A DNA stretch of 8,132 bases from a bacterium (GTDB taxonomy: Bacteria; Bacteroidota; Bacteroidia; Bacteroidales; Muribaculaceae), in the NCBI GenBank assembly GCA_004559845.1, contig SFWW01000067.1:1-8132 (forward strand), given 5' to 3'. Positions 1-7,133 of the stretch are shown here, one piece after another. The position numbers were made by a program, and so were the translations under genes. The notes under the pieces were generated by a model. It was given only the letters and a program-made list of their open reading frames with translations, made no database searches and was not told where the DNA came from. Positions within the stretch are counted from its first letter, which is position 1. Every line of letters begins with the position of its first letter.

Positions 1-25
1 AAAGGTGGTGGGGGGATAGGAGGCA

Positions 26-664
26 TTAGAGTGCGCCTTGCTCCACTCGGGTGGCGATGCGCTCTATCAAGGCATCTTTTTTGTCTTTTTCGGGGCGGTA
101 AGGAGAGTTGAGGTTCACGCCGAAAAATCTGCCGAACGTTTGCCACACTCCGGCACGAAATGTGCCGAGAAATGCTTTCACAATGTGGTAGGAGGTTTGG
201 TTGGTTTCGCGGTTGATGAGTTTTATCATCATTTTGCCCTGGTTTTTGGTGAGTTTTTTCATCACCGGTTTATACTGGGCATAGAGCGCCTTTTCAAATT
301 GCTTGAGGTAGGCGTCTTTTTCTTTTTTGGTGTCGAAAGTTTCAAGGTATTCATAGGTTTCTTGAAGGGTGCGGTTAATGAGTTTGGCGTAGGGTAGGGT
401 GCGCTTCACGTCGCGCACGGTGCGCCAATAGAATTTTTCTTCTTCTTTATTGCGAAAGCGTTCGTTGGGATACACCACCACATCGCGCATAATAATCTCG
501 AAGGCAGTTTCGTTGGGGTTGTAGGGGTCGGGAATCACTTTGTAGCCCACATACACCTTCCGCATCGGCGAAAGATTTTTCTCCGAAATGTCGTCGTTCA
601 CGCTTTGTGCCAAAGCACTTCCGGCGAACACGCTGAGCCATATAAATGCTAATATCCTAAGCAA
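26..664 (-). CDS. Secreted DUF4294 family protein
   Basis: A 212-residue protein of the Bacteroidota-specific DUF4294 family, whose function is unknown. It starts with a signal peptide (hydrophobic residues 4-18, likely cleaved after ALA at 17-19), so it should be exported to the periplasm. No lipobox cysteine is present. The family signature is visible in a charged block followed by FYWRTVRDVKRTLPYAKL (residues 78-95), in the GKMMIKLINRETNQTSYHIV block (about 143-162), and in the tail with VWQTFGRFFGVNLNSPY (about 173-189). The middle is rich in Lys and Glu and probably helical. Length is about normal for the family. Its start lies 17 bp after the stop of the upstream barrel gene, with no promoter box between, so the two are probably co-transcribed. 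The family call comes from recognising conserved blocks. No catalytic role is claimed. Confidence 0.8.
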   Translation of the reverse strand: MLRILAFIWLSVFAGSALAQSVNDDISEKNLSPMRKVYVGYKVIPDPYNPNETAFEIIMRDVVVYPNERFRNKEEEKFYWRTVRDVKRTLPYAKLINRTLQETYEYLETFDTKKEKDAYLKQFEKALYAQYKPVMKKLTKNQGKMMIKLINRETNQTSYHIVKAFLGTFRAGVWQTFGRFFGVNLNSPYRPEKDKKDALIERIATRVEQGAL

Positions 665-681
665 TTATCGTGTTGCTGTTT

Positions 682-1470
682 TTAAAATCCAAGGGCGTGG
701 AGCAAGCCGGTGTAGTTGATGGTCATTCCCACAAATGCGCCACTCACTGTGGGGTTGCATTTATCATATTTGCTATATGCCACAAAGGGCGAGAAGCGGA
801 TTGATTGCTTGAATTGGTTGTCGCCCGAGCCGGTGAAGGGATTCTTCATTTTGGTGGTGGAGAAGGTGTAGTCGATGTCGAGGGAGCCTATCACACCCAA
901 GCTGCTGAGTTTGGCGCTTTCCGTGCCAATGTGCTCGGGCACGTATTCCCCTTCTTCGTTTTTCTCCCATTTGAGGTTTTCGAGGTTCCAACTATATTTG
1001 CTGTAGTACAAGCCCACGTTGGGCGTAACGCCGAAGCGGCCTTGGCTGTACACTTTGTAGCCCAATTGCAAACTCCAGGCAAAAAAGGATGCCGAACTGT
1101 TGCCGTTCACCTGTGCCGGGTGCCCTTGCTCGTCGTAGGCGGGGGTGTTGAAAATGTTGTCGTTGCGATAGCCGGGTTGTCCGAATTGCACATCCGTTTT
1201 CAGTTGAAAGCCTTTGTAGGTGCCCACTGCACCCACCTGAAAGAGGAAACATCCACCAAAATTATCGTTGAGCGACGGGGTGGTCACCGAGTATCCGCCA
1301 CCGAGATAAATGCCGTAGCCAAAATCCGCCACCGATTGATATTGTGGGGTGTAGTTCACTTGAGCCGGGGCTTTGCTATCGGCAGATTCTTCTGCCACCA
1401 CTTGTGCCTGAGCCGCCACACACATCAGTGTAGCAAGCAGTGCAATGAGGCATTTCGTTGAAGTTTTCAT
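682..1470 (-). CDS. Predicted outer-membrane beta-barrel protein
   Basis: A 262-residue exported protein, probably an outer-membrane beta-barrel. I chose the Met at 1470 rather than an in-frame Met at 1530. It begins a classic signal peptide (basic start, hydrophobic residues 8-20, likely cleavage after AQA near residue 22), and the longer start would lie inside the -7 promoter box at 1528-1535. The mature part has an Ala/Gln/Pro-containing linker (about 23-47). After it come alternating hydrophobic and aromatic strands typical of barrels, such as YGIYLGGGYSV, FQLKTDVQFG, WSLQLGYKVYS, GVTPNVGLYYSKY, GSLDIDYTFS, IRFSPFVAYSKY and GAFVGMTINYTG. It ends in Phe, as many barrel proteins do. I do not recognise a specific family or ligand. 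The gene is followed 17 bp later by the secreted DUF4294 gene, so the pair probably makes two envelope proteins from one message. It could instead be a periplasmic beta-rich protein. Confidence 0.75.
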   Translation of the reverse strand: MKTSTKCLIALLATLMCVAAQAQVVAEESADSKAPAQVNYTPQYQSVADFGYGIYLGGGYSVTTPSLNDNFGGCFLFQVGAVGTYKGFQLKTDVQFGQPGYRNDNIFNTPAYDEQGHPAQVNGNSSASFFAWSLQLGYKVYSQGRFGVTPNVGLYYSKYSWNLENLKWEKNEEGEYVPEHIGTESAKLSSLGVIGSLDIDYTFSTTKMKNPFTGSGDNQFKQSIRFSPFVAYSKYDKCNPTVSGAFVGMTINYTGLLHALGF

Positions 1471-1527
1471 CTTTTTCACAACTTTTGAAGTGTTAACAAA
1501 TTGCCGCCGTTGCGGCTTTCTATTCGG

Positions 1528-1535
1528 CAAAGATA
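1528..1535 (-). promoter_or_regulatory. Bacteroidales-type -7 promoter box for the barrel/DUF4294 pair
   Basis: On the minus strand this reads TATCTTTG, an exact fit to the Bacteroidales -7 consensus TAnnTTTG. No TTG lies at the expected -33 distance (about 20 bp further upstream), so the promoter is only half supported. Transcription would start near 1521, giving a leader of about 50 nt before the ATG at 1470. A small 5-bp hairpin (GCCGC at 1503-1507 with GCGGC at 1512-1516) lies in that leader. Confidence 0.5.
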
Positions 1536-1566
1536 CAATATGATTTCCAAATTTTTGCCCATAGAA

Positions 1567-1584
1567 TAGTTAAAGTAGTTAAAG
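1567..1584. repeat. Tandem pair of a 9-bp unit
   Basis: Two exact, adjacent copies of TAGTTAAAG (plus strand) lie between the radical SAM gene and the barrel gene promoter box, about 32-49 bp upstream of that box. The position would suit a regulatory site, but two copies of an AT-rich nonamer is weak evidence. The rest of the 147-bp spacer (1471-1617) shows no gene. Confidence 0.5.
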
Positions 1585-1617
1585 TTTGCCAAATCCGCAA
1601 CCTCGCCACGGCGCCTT

Positions 1618-2397
1618 TTATGCGTTCACTTGCACTTGAATGCCGGCGGCGCGAATTTGCTCGGCAATGCGCTCCAGTTCGTCTTTGCCCACCTTCTCAA
1701 GATGCTGTTCGGGTGTGGCGCGGTCTATGCTGTAGAGCATCACGCTGCGCGGTGCAATTTCGCGGTAGGCGCTGATGAGGGCGGCAATTTCCTTGCCGGT
1801 GGTGTTGTCGATGGCAATGCCATTGTGTTCGCCTCTAAGCATCATGGTTTGCACCACGCATTGCCCGGCAAACGCCTTTAAATCGGCTATCACACCCTCC
1901 GGAACCACGTTCGCCGACACCGGTTGATTAATGGCGCGCATGGTGGATGCCACTGCCGAGTCGAGTTTGAGGATATTATTGTCCACTTTTTTCAAAGCTT
2001 CAGCCACATTCGGCTTGCCCGCCATGGTGGCATTGCTCAGCACGCTCACCTTGGCTTGGGGATAATAGGTGTTGCGAAGGCGTATCACATCGTCAACGAT
2101 GGCGCCGAAATGCGGATGAATGGTGGGTTCGCCATTGCCCGAAAAGGTAATCACATCGAGCGTGGCGCCTTCTGCCTGCATGGCTTCGAGTTTGCGTTTG
2201 AGCGCTTTTTTCACGCTTTCGCGCGATGGAATACCGTCGGTGCCCGGACCTTGAGCATTGTAACCCGCTTCGCAATACACGCAGTCGAACGAACAAATTT
2301 TCCCATCGTTGGGCATCAAATTCACGCCCAGCGACACGCCTAACCGGCGACTATGAATGGGACCAAAAATGGTGCTATGAAATATTACTGTTTGCAT
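1618..2397 (-). CDS. Radical SAM protein, COG0731 (wyosine-synthase-like) type
   Basis: A 259-residue radical S-adenosylmethionine enzyme. The iron-sulfur cluster motif CX3CX2C is visible as CSFDCVYC (Cys35, Cys39, Cys42). The aromatic residue before the last Cys is typical. A SAM-binding-type motif follows as TFSGNGEPTIHP (residues 84-95). The start (TIFGPIHSRRLGVSLGVNLMP, spanning about residues 9-29) is characteristic of the COG0731 group. That group is related to the archaeal tRNA-wyosine enzyme Taw1, but bacterial members have no settled substrate, so I do not assign one. It is a cytosolic protein with no signal peptide. Apart from the cluster cysteines, only one Cys (near residue 180) is visible, so a second cluster is unlikely. 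Its upstream region is entirely the heptamer array at 2412-2523, and I see no TAnnTTTG box there. It may be read from the upstream regulator gene. Confidence 0.9.
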   Translation of the reverse strand: MQTVIFHSTIFGPIHSRRLGVSLGVNLMPNDGKICSFDCVYCEAGYNAQGPGTDGIPSRESVKKALKRKLEAMQAEGATLDVITFSGNGEPTIHPHFGAIVDDVIRLRNTYYPQAKVSVLSNATMAGKPNVAEALKKVDNNILKLDSAVASTMRAINQPVSANVVPEGVIADLKAFAGQCVVQTMMLRGEHNGIAIDNTTGKEIAALISAYREIAPRSVMLYSIDRATPEQHLEKVGKDELERIAEQIRAAGIQVQVNA

Positions 2398-2411
2398 AAT
2401 TCTTGATTATT

Positions 2412-2467
2412 AATTCACAATTCACAATTCATAATGCATAATGCACAATTCATAATTCTTAATTCAT
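2412..2467. repeat. Tandem heptamer array A (AATTCAY type, 8 units)
   Basis: Eight adjacent 7-bp units on the plus strand: AATTCAC twice, AATTCAT, AATGCAT, AATGCAC, AATTCAT, AATTCTT, AATTCAT. No base is inserted or lost between units. It ends 14 bp before the radical SAM start codon (2397) and would lie in that gene's leader RNA if transcription comes from upstream. It runs directly into array B in the same register. Confidence 0.9.
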
Positions 2468-2523
2468 CTAATCTCTAACCTCTAACCTCTAACCTCTAAC
2501 CACTAACCTCTAACCACTAACCT
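2468..2523. repeat. Tandem heptamer array B (CTAACCT type, 8 units)
   Basis: Eight adjacent 7-bp units on the plus strand: a degenerate CTAATCT, then three CTAACCT, CTAACCA, CTAACCT, CTAACCA, CTAACCT. The opposite strand reads as repeated AGGTTAG, with GG every seven bases, which resembles telomeric repeats in style only. It ends 6 bp from the stop codon of the OxyR-like gene (2530) and fills the rest of the 132-bp spacer with array A. Confidence 0.92.
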
Positions 2524-2529
2524 CTCTCT

Positions 2530-3414
2530 TCATCTCTTTTCCGGCTCTTGGAGGTGGGGCGGAATCACGCGGCGCAGCGAGGTGAGCAGGCTACGCAGCA
2601 TTTTTTCGCTGATGAAATCGCTTTTCACGTAGAGCGAAAAGTGACGCACAGGGTTCGTTTGGTCGGCAGTAGGTTCCACCACATGGCGGCGCTGCTCGGC
2701 ACTCAGAAATTTGAGATGCATTTTCGGAATCACGGTGCGTCCGCCTATGGTGTCCACCATGTGGATGAGTGTTTCCAAATTCGATGCTTCATAAATGGGG
2801 CACCCCTCTTTATAAGCCTTGTAGAAACTGAATGCGCTCTCCCTCAAACTAATAGCTTCTTTCATCACCCAAATAAATTCTTTATTGGATTCGGTGCCTT
2901 TGTCCACCACGTATGCCACCACCGGGTCGAAATAGAGCGGAATTTCCAGAATGCCCTTGCGCATATTTCCGGCAATACCGATGCCGGCGTCGATGCTCCG
3001 ATTCAATAGCATATTGAGCATACTCGAGATTTTCATTTCTTGGATGCGGAGTTGCACATGGGGATACTTAGCGCTAAAGTGCTGAATAAATTCCGGCAGT
3101 ATGTAGGGCGAAATCGTGGGACCGGCTGCAAGGTTCAGCTCGCCCGACAAACCGTTTTCGCCATTGCTCACCAATGCTTTGAGCGCCACGGCATCAGCCA
3201 CGGTTTTTTCGGCTTGCTTGATGATTTTGATGCCCACGGGTGTGGGTATCACGTTTTTGTTGGTGCGCTCAAAAATTTTCACATTCAGTTCGGCTTCCAA
3301 TTTTGAGAGCATTGCGCTCAGCGTGGGTTGGGTCACGGCGCAAGCATTTGCCGCCTTGGCAAAATTGCGGTATTTGTTCACGGCAATCACATATTTCAAT
3401 TGCTGAAGCGTCAT
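2530..3414 (-). CDS. OxyR-like LysR-family transcriptional regulator lacking the redox cysteines
   Basis: A 294-residue LysR-type regulator. I chose the Met at 3414, since MTLQQLKYVIAVNKYRNF is the usual start of this family. The extra 23 residues back to 3483 look like translated leader. The helix-turn-helix domain spans about residues 1-60 (AANACAVTQPTLSAMLSKLE is the recognition region), followed by a linker helix and an effector domain from about 90. The effector domain resembles OxyR: NLETLIHMV (212-220) aligns with SLETLRNMV of the E. coli protein. The stretch SLRESAFSFY (189-198) aligns with CLRDQAMGFC. Both disulphide-forming cysteines are thus Ser189 and Tyr198 here. The only cysteines are Cys25 and Cys205. 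Peroxide sensing by the known disulphide switch is therefore unlikely. It lies 71 bp downstream of the polyprenyl synthase gene. Only a weak near-match to a promoter box is seen before it, so co-transcription is possible. The target genes are unknown. Confidence 0.88.
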   Translation of the reverse strand: MTLQQLKYVIAVNKYRNFAKAANACAVTQPTLSAMLSKLEAELNVKIFERTNKNVIPTPVGIKIIKQAEKTVADAVALKALVSNGENGLSGELNLAAGPTISPYILPEFIQHFSAKYPHVQLRIQEMKISSMLNMLLNRSIDAGIGIAGNMRKGILEIPLYFDPVVAYVVDKGTESNKEFIWVMKEAISLRESAFSFYKAYKEGCPIYEASNLETLIHMVDTIGGRTVIPKMHLKFLSAEQRRHVVEPTADQTNPVRHFSLYVKSDFISEKMLRSLLTSLRRVIPPHLQEPEKR

Positions 3415-3485
3415 AGAGCAAAAAATCGGAAAATTATGGGTTGGATAATTGTGAAGATTCGTTTTGAGAGAAGCCTGCCGCACCG

Positions 3486-4460
3486 CTATTTATTGCGGGC
3501 AATCACATAATTAAAAATCTGCTTAAAGGCATCCACCATGGCGCTGGCAGGGTAGGCATCAAGCAGTTGCTCTGCCTCTTGGCGCAACGCTTGCATTTTT
3601 TCAAACGCATAGTCCACCCCCCCGGCAGCCTTTGCATAATTCACCAAGCGGGTGATATCCTCCTCCGAAAGTTCGGGGTTGTGCACCAATTGATTCATCT
3701 GCTCACATTCCGCCAAATCCTTTCTGCCAAGGGCATAAATCAGCGGCAAGGTGATTTTCCCTTCGCGCAAATCATTGCCGGTGGGCTTACCCACTTCCGG
3801 ATTAGAAAAATAGTCGAAGGTGTCGTCTTTAATCTGAAAGCACATGCCCAAAAGTTCCGCATAGCGCCGCAAATTCTCTACCTCCTCTACTGAAGCACCG
3901 GCTGAGATGCCTCCCACCATCACGCAGGAGGTGAACAGAGAGGCGGTTTTTCGGCGGATGATATTGAAATACACTTCTTCGGTGATTTCGCGATTGCGCG
4001 CATTATCAATTTGGTCAATCTCGCCCAACGCCAAATCCGCACCCATATCCGAAAGAATTTGGAGCACTCGAACATCATCCGTTCGCACAGCGCACGACAG
4101 CGCTCCGCTCACAAAAAAATCGCCCACCAGCACCGCCACATGGTTGTTCCACACACTATTAATGGTGGCATTGCCGCGTCTTGAAGTGCTTTGGTCGATC
4201 ACATCATCGTGAATCAGTGAAGCATTATGCAGCAATTCTATTGCAGCGCCGCCATGGAGCACTTTCTCATTGATGCCTCCAAACAGTTTGCCACTCAGCA
4301 ACACCAACACCGGACGAATTTGCTTTCCCTTCGTGCTCAAATATTCGCTCACTATGGTATTGGTGAGCGCACTTTCGCTCTGCAGCGTGCGAGCAATAAT
4401 AGCATTGAGTTGGGCTAATTCCGGCTTGATGGACTCTCGTATGTGTTCAAGTTTCTGCAT
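3486..4460 (-). CDS. ispB: Long-chain all-trans polyprenyl diphosphate synthase
   Basis: A 324-residue cytosolic prenyltransferase. It condenses isopentenyl diphosphate onto an allylic diphosphate to build a long isoprenoid chain, in Bacteroidales most likely the menaquinone side chain. Both aspartate-rich motifs are intact: LIHDDVID (Asp85, Asp86, Asp89) and QIKDDTFD (Asp212, Asp213, Asp216). The GKQIRP substrate-binding motif is at about 45-50, RRGNAT follows the first motif at 94-99, and the lysine pair region KTAS is at 171-174. The residues 4 and 5 before the first Asp motif are Ser81 and Ala80, small rather than aromatic, which favours a long product over farnesyl diphosphate. The exact chain length cannot be read from the sequence. 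The symbol ispB is by analogy with octaprenyl diphosphate synthase. The gene is divergent from topA and is the first of the minus-strand block. Confidence 0.92.
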   Translation of the reverse strand: MQKLEHIRESIKPELAQLNAIIARTLQSESALTNTIVSEYLSTKGKQIRPVLVLLSGKLFGGINEKVLHGGAAIELLHNASLIHDDVIDQSTSRRGNATINSVWNNHVAVLVGDFFVSGALSCAVRTDDVRVLQILSDMGADLALGEIDQIDNARNREITEEVYFNIIRRKTASLFTSCVMVGGISAGASVEEVENLRRYAELLGMCFQIKDDTFDYFSNPEVGKPTGNDLREGKITLPLIYALGRKDLAECEQMNQLVHNPELSEEDITRLVNYAKAAGGVDYAFEKMQALRQEAEQLLDAYPASAMVDAFKQIFNYVIARNK

Positions 4461-4467
4461 TTGGATG

Positions 4468-4475
4468 CAAAAATA
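4468..4475 (-). promoter_or_regulatory. ispB: -7 promoter box immediately before the polyprenyl synthase start
   Basis: On the minus strand this reads TATTTTTG, matching TAnnTTTG. Only 7 bases (4461-4467) separate it from the ATG at 4460, so transcription from it would begin at or next to the start codon. The nearest upstream TTG at a plausible -33 distance is 23 bp away, slightly longer than usual, so the promoter is only partly supported. Confidence 0.45.
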
Positions 4476-4621
4476 CTAATTTTCCGCCAATAAACAGCCA
4501 AAAACCCATTTTTTTTAAACACCCTCCCCACAATGCCCACCATCCTCCCAACCTCCATACTTCTTTTCCTAAAAATTTTAAAAACTACACACATTATTAT
4601 AGGTAGTTTGAAATTTTTGTC

Positions 4622-4629
4622 TAATTTTG
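4622..4629 (+). promoter_or_regulatory. topA: -7 promoter box for topA
   Basis: The sequence TAATTTTG matches TAnnTTTG and lies 63 bp before the topA start codon, so transcription would begin near 4636 and leave a leader of about 56 nt. A TTTG at 4607-4610 is too close to serve as the -33 element, and nothing better lies 20 bp upstream. The surrounding 232-bp divergent spacer (4461-4692) is AT-rich and holds no clear gene. Confidence 0.5.
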
Positions 4630-4692
4630 CACCCGATTTTAAATGAAGCCTGCATCCAAAAAGGCAGTAAGTTTTAAATATGATTAGGTGAT

Positions 4693-7056
4693 ATGCCAAA
4701 AAATTTAGTGATTGTAGAGTCTCCCGCCAAGGCGAAGACCATAGAGAAATATCTTGGAAAAGACTATAAGGTGATGGCAAGCCAAGGCCATATCCGCGAT
4801 TTGCATAAGAGCGATTTCAGCATTGATGTGGCACACGGCTATATGCCCATCTATGAAATACCCGACGATAAAAAGCGCACAGTGGCTGATTTGAAAAAAG
4901 CCACCAAAAGCGCCGAAATGGTGTGGCTCGCATCCGATGAAGACCGCGAAGGAGAGGCCATTGCATGGCACCTCTATGAGGTGCTGGGGCTGAAGCCCGA
5001 CACCACGCGACGCATCGTGTTTCACGAAATCACCAAAACCGCCATTCTGGATGCCATCCAAAATCCGCGAAACATTGATATCAATTTGGTCAACGCACAG
5101 CAGGCTCGCCGTGTGCTCGACCGCATTGTGGGCTTTGAACTATCGCCGGTGCTTTGGCGAAAAATCAAACCCGGACTTTCTGCCGGGCGTGTGCAGAGTG
5201 TGGCGGTGCGCCTCATTGCCGACCGAGAAAAAGAAATTGCCGACTTTAAGAGCGAACCCTATTTCCGCGTGACCGGCACCATGAAGCCTGAAGGCTCAGA
5301 GGCCTCTTTGGCTGTGGAGCTCTCCCGACGCCTCGATAGCCGTGAAGATGCCATCTCTTTCCTCGAAGCATGCAAGCAATCAACCTTTACCGTGAGCGAT
5401 GTGGCAATGCGACCCATCACCAAATGCCCCGCACCACCGTTCACTACCTCTACCTTGCAGCAAGAGGCTGCCAGAAAATTGGGCTTCTCGGTGGCACAAA
5501 CCATGCGCGTGGCGCAAGCACTCTACGAAGCCGGACACATCACCTATATGCGTACCGACTCGGTGAATCTTTCACAACTCGCACTCTCCACCATTGCCAA
5601 GGAAGTGAACGAAATGTATGGCGCCAACCACTATAAGCGCCGCCAATTCACCACCAAAGCAAGAGGGGCACAAGAAGCACACGAGGCTATTCGACCCACA
5701 TTTGTGGCTGACCACGATATTCAAGGCACACCACAAGAAAAGAAACTCTATCAGTTGATTTGGAAACGAACCGTGGCTTCACAAATGGCAGATGCACAAA
5801 TCGAAAAAACCACCATCGACATTGCCATCAGTAATCGACAGGAGCATTTCACCGCATCAGGTGAAGTGGTCACTTTCCCCGGTTTCATGAAGGTGTATGC
5901 CGAAAGCATCGACGACGAACCATCCGCTAAAGCAACTTCCTCACTGCCGGCTCTGAATGTGGGCGCGCATATACACGCCACAGCCATTGAAGCCACCCAA
6001 CGCTTCACACAGCAACCCGTGCGCTACACCGAAGCATCGCTCGTGCGACGTATGGAGGAATTAGGCATCGGCCGACCATCCACCTATGCACCCACCATCT
6101 CTACCATTCAGCAACGCAATTATGTGGAAAAGGGTGAAAGCAAAGGCGAAACACGTAAATGCGAAATCATCACCCTCAAAGGTGCCAACATCACATCAAA
6201 GCTGAAAAACGAACTCGCCGGAGCAGAAAAAGGAAAACTACTGCCCACCGACGTGGGAATGGTGGTCAACGATTTCTTGATTGAATATTTCCCCAATATC
6301 ATCGACTACAACTTCACCGCTAAGGTGGAAAATGAATTCGACGACGTGGCGGAAGGTGCAATGCAATGGACCGATGCCATCGATAAATTCTACACCTCAT
6401 TTCACCCCAATGTGGAAAATGTGTCACACCTGCGCCTCGACCGCAAAGTGGGCGAACGACTCTTGGGCACCGACCCGAAATCGGGCAAACCCGTGTCGGT
6501 GAAAATCACTCGATTCGGACCGGCTGTGCAATTGGGCAACACCGGAGAAAATGGAGAAAAACCACGATTCGCTTCGCTTAGAGCCGACCAAAGTATGCAA
6601 ACCATCACCCTCGAAGAAGCACTCATGCTATTTGAATTGCCTCGCACTTTAGGACAATTTGAAGGCAGTGATGTGGTGGCTTCCATCGGACGATTCGGAC
6701 CCTACGTGCGCCACGCCGGCAAATTCGTGTCCATACCCAAAAATCTCACAGCCGAAACCATTTCTCTGGAAGAAGCCATCGAAATTATCGAAAATAATCG
6801 CAAAACGGAAGAACAGCGAGTGATTGCCACCTTTAGCGAAGAACCTGAATTGCAAGTGCTCAATGGCAGATTCGGACCATACATCAGCTACAAAAAAGCC
6901 AACTACAAAATCCCCAAAGACAAAGACGCCAAAGCACTCAATCTACAAGATTGCCTCGCTATCGTAGCCGACGAAGCCAACGCATCCAAAGCCTCAGCAC
7001 GCCGAGCCACCACAAAAAAAGCCCCCCGCCGCCCCACAAAAAAATCCACAAAATAA
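4693..7056 (+). CDS. topA: DNA topoisomerase I (type IA)
   Basis: A 787-residue type IA topoisomerase that relaxes negatively supercoiled DNA by passing strands through a transient single-strand break. The Toprim domain opens with LVIVESPAKAKTIEKYLG (Glu9). It carries the metal-binding SDEDREGE motif at 81-88 (Asp82, Asp84, Glu86). The catalytic tyrosine is Tyr285 in GHITYMRTDSVNLS. Other core motifs are SAGRVQSVAVRLI (163-175) and LGIGRPSTYAPTI (457-469). The C-terminal part has three RFGP-containing Topo_C repeats (about 605-615, 664-683, 722-742) and then a Lys/Arg/Ala/Ser tail from about 762. The isolated cysteines (227, 245, 490, 754) do not form zinc ribbons, unlike the E. coli enzyme. 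An AGGTG sits only 2 bases before the ATG, too close to be a convincing ribosome site. Two A7 runs fall in the last 14 codons (see findings). Confidence 0.97.
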   Translation: MPKNLVIVESPAKAKTIEKYLGKDYKVMASQGHIRDLHKSDFSIDVAHGYMPIYEIPDDKKRTVADLKKATKSAEMVWLASDEDREGEAIAWHLYEVLGLKPDTTRRIVFHEITKTAILDAIQNPRNIDINLVNAQQARRVLDRIVGFELSPVLWRKIKPGLSAGRVQSVAVRLIADREKEIADFKSEPYFRVTGTMKPEGSEASLAVELSRRLDSREDAISFLEACKQSTFTVSDVAMRPITKCPAPPFTTSTLQQEAARKLGFSVAQTMRVAQALYEAGHITYMRTDSVNLSQLALSTIAKEVNEMYGANHYKRRQFTTKARGAQEAHEAIRPTFVADHDIQGTPQEKKLYQLIWKRTVASQMADAQIEKTTIDIAISNRQEHFTASGEVVTFPGFMKVYAESIDDEPSAKATSSLPALNVGAHIHATAIEATQRFTQQPVRYTEASLVRRMEELGIGRPSTYAPTISTIQQRNYVEKGESKGETRKCEIITLKGANITSKLKNELAGAEKGKLLPTDVGMVVNDFLIEYFPNIIDYNFTAKVENEFDDVAEGAMQWTDAIDKFYTSFHPNVENVSHLRLDRKVGERLLGTDPKSGKPVSVKITRFGPAVQLGNTGENGEKPRFASLRADQSMQTITLEEALMLFELPRTLGQFEGSDVVASIGRFGPYVRHAGKFVSIPKNLTAETISLEEAIEIIENNRKTEEQRVIATFSEEPELQVLNGRFGPYISYKKANYKIPKDKDAKALNLQDCLAIVADEANASKASARRATTKKAPRRPTKKSTK

Positions 7057-7076
7057 CCCCGCCGCCGGCACCTCGC

Positions 7077-7133
7077 CGCCATCGCAGAGGGCGTATCGTG
7101 GCGCAAACCCGCCATCGGAGATGGCGTATTGTG
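7077..7133. repeat. Two 24-bp direct repeats with hairpin potential, 33-bp period
   Basis: Copies at 7077-7100 and 7110-7133 match at 21 of 24 positions. The second contains CGCCATC-GGA-GATGGCG, a perfect 7-bp stem with a 3-base loop (7110-7126). The first has the same stem with one mismatch. A shorter related piece (GGAGATAGCGTA, 7177-7188) and two copies of GCGTAGCC (7156-7163 and 7184-7191) extend the repeat-rich zone. This looks like a palindromic intergenic element of a kind often dispersed in bacterial genomes. Whether it is repeated elsewhere cannot be seen here. Confidence 0.7.

Noticed and set aside
805..1461. 218-codon open frame on the plus strand opposite the outer-membrane barrel gene
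   Set aside because: It is antisense to a well-supported exported protein, has a composition typical of a complementary-strand shadow, shows no recognised domain, and has no promoter box in front.
1924..2343. 139-codon plus-strand open frame opposite the radical SAM gene
   Set aside because: The opposite strand carries the intact CX3CX2C and GNGEP motifs. This frame shows only the His/Ala/Gly-rich pattern expected of an antisense shadow.
2468..2523. Telomere or replication-origin repeats
   Set aside because: The AGGTTAG units resemble telomeric repeats only superficially. They lie between chromosomal genes with no DnaA boxes or replication genes nearby.
3415..3483. N-terminal extension of the OxyR-like protein to the Met at 3483
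   Set aside because: The family starts at the MTLQQLKYV motif (Met at 3414). The 23 extra residues have no family similarity.
7077..7133. CRISPR array
   Set aside because: Only two imperfect copies are present, with a 9-bp gap, and no cas gene is seen. The units are palindromic spacer repeats instead.
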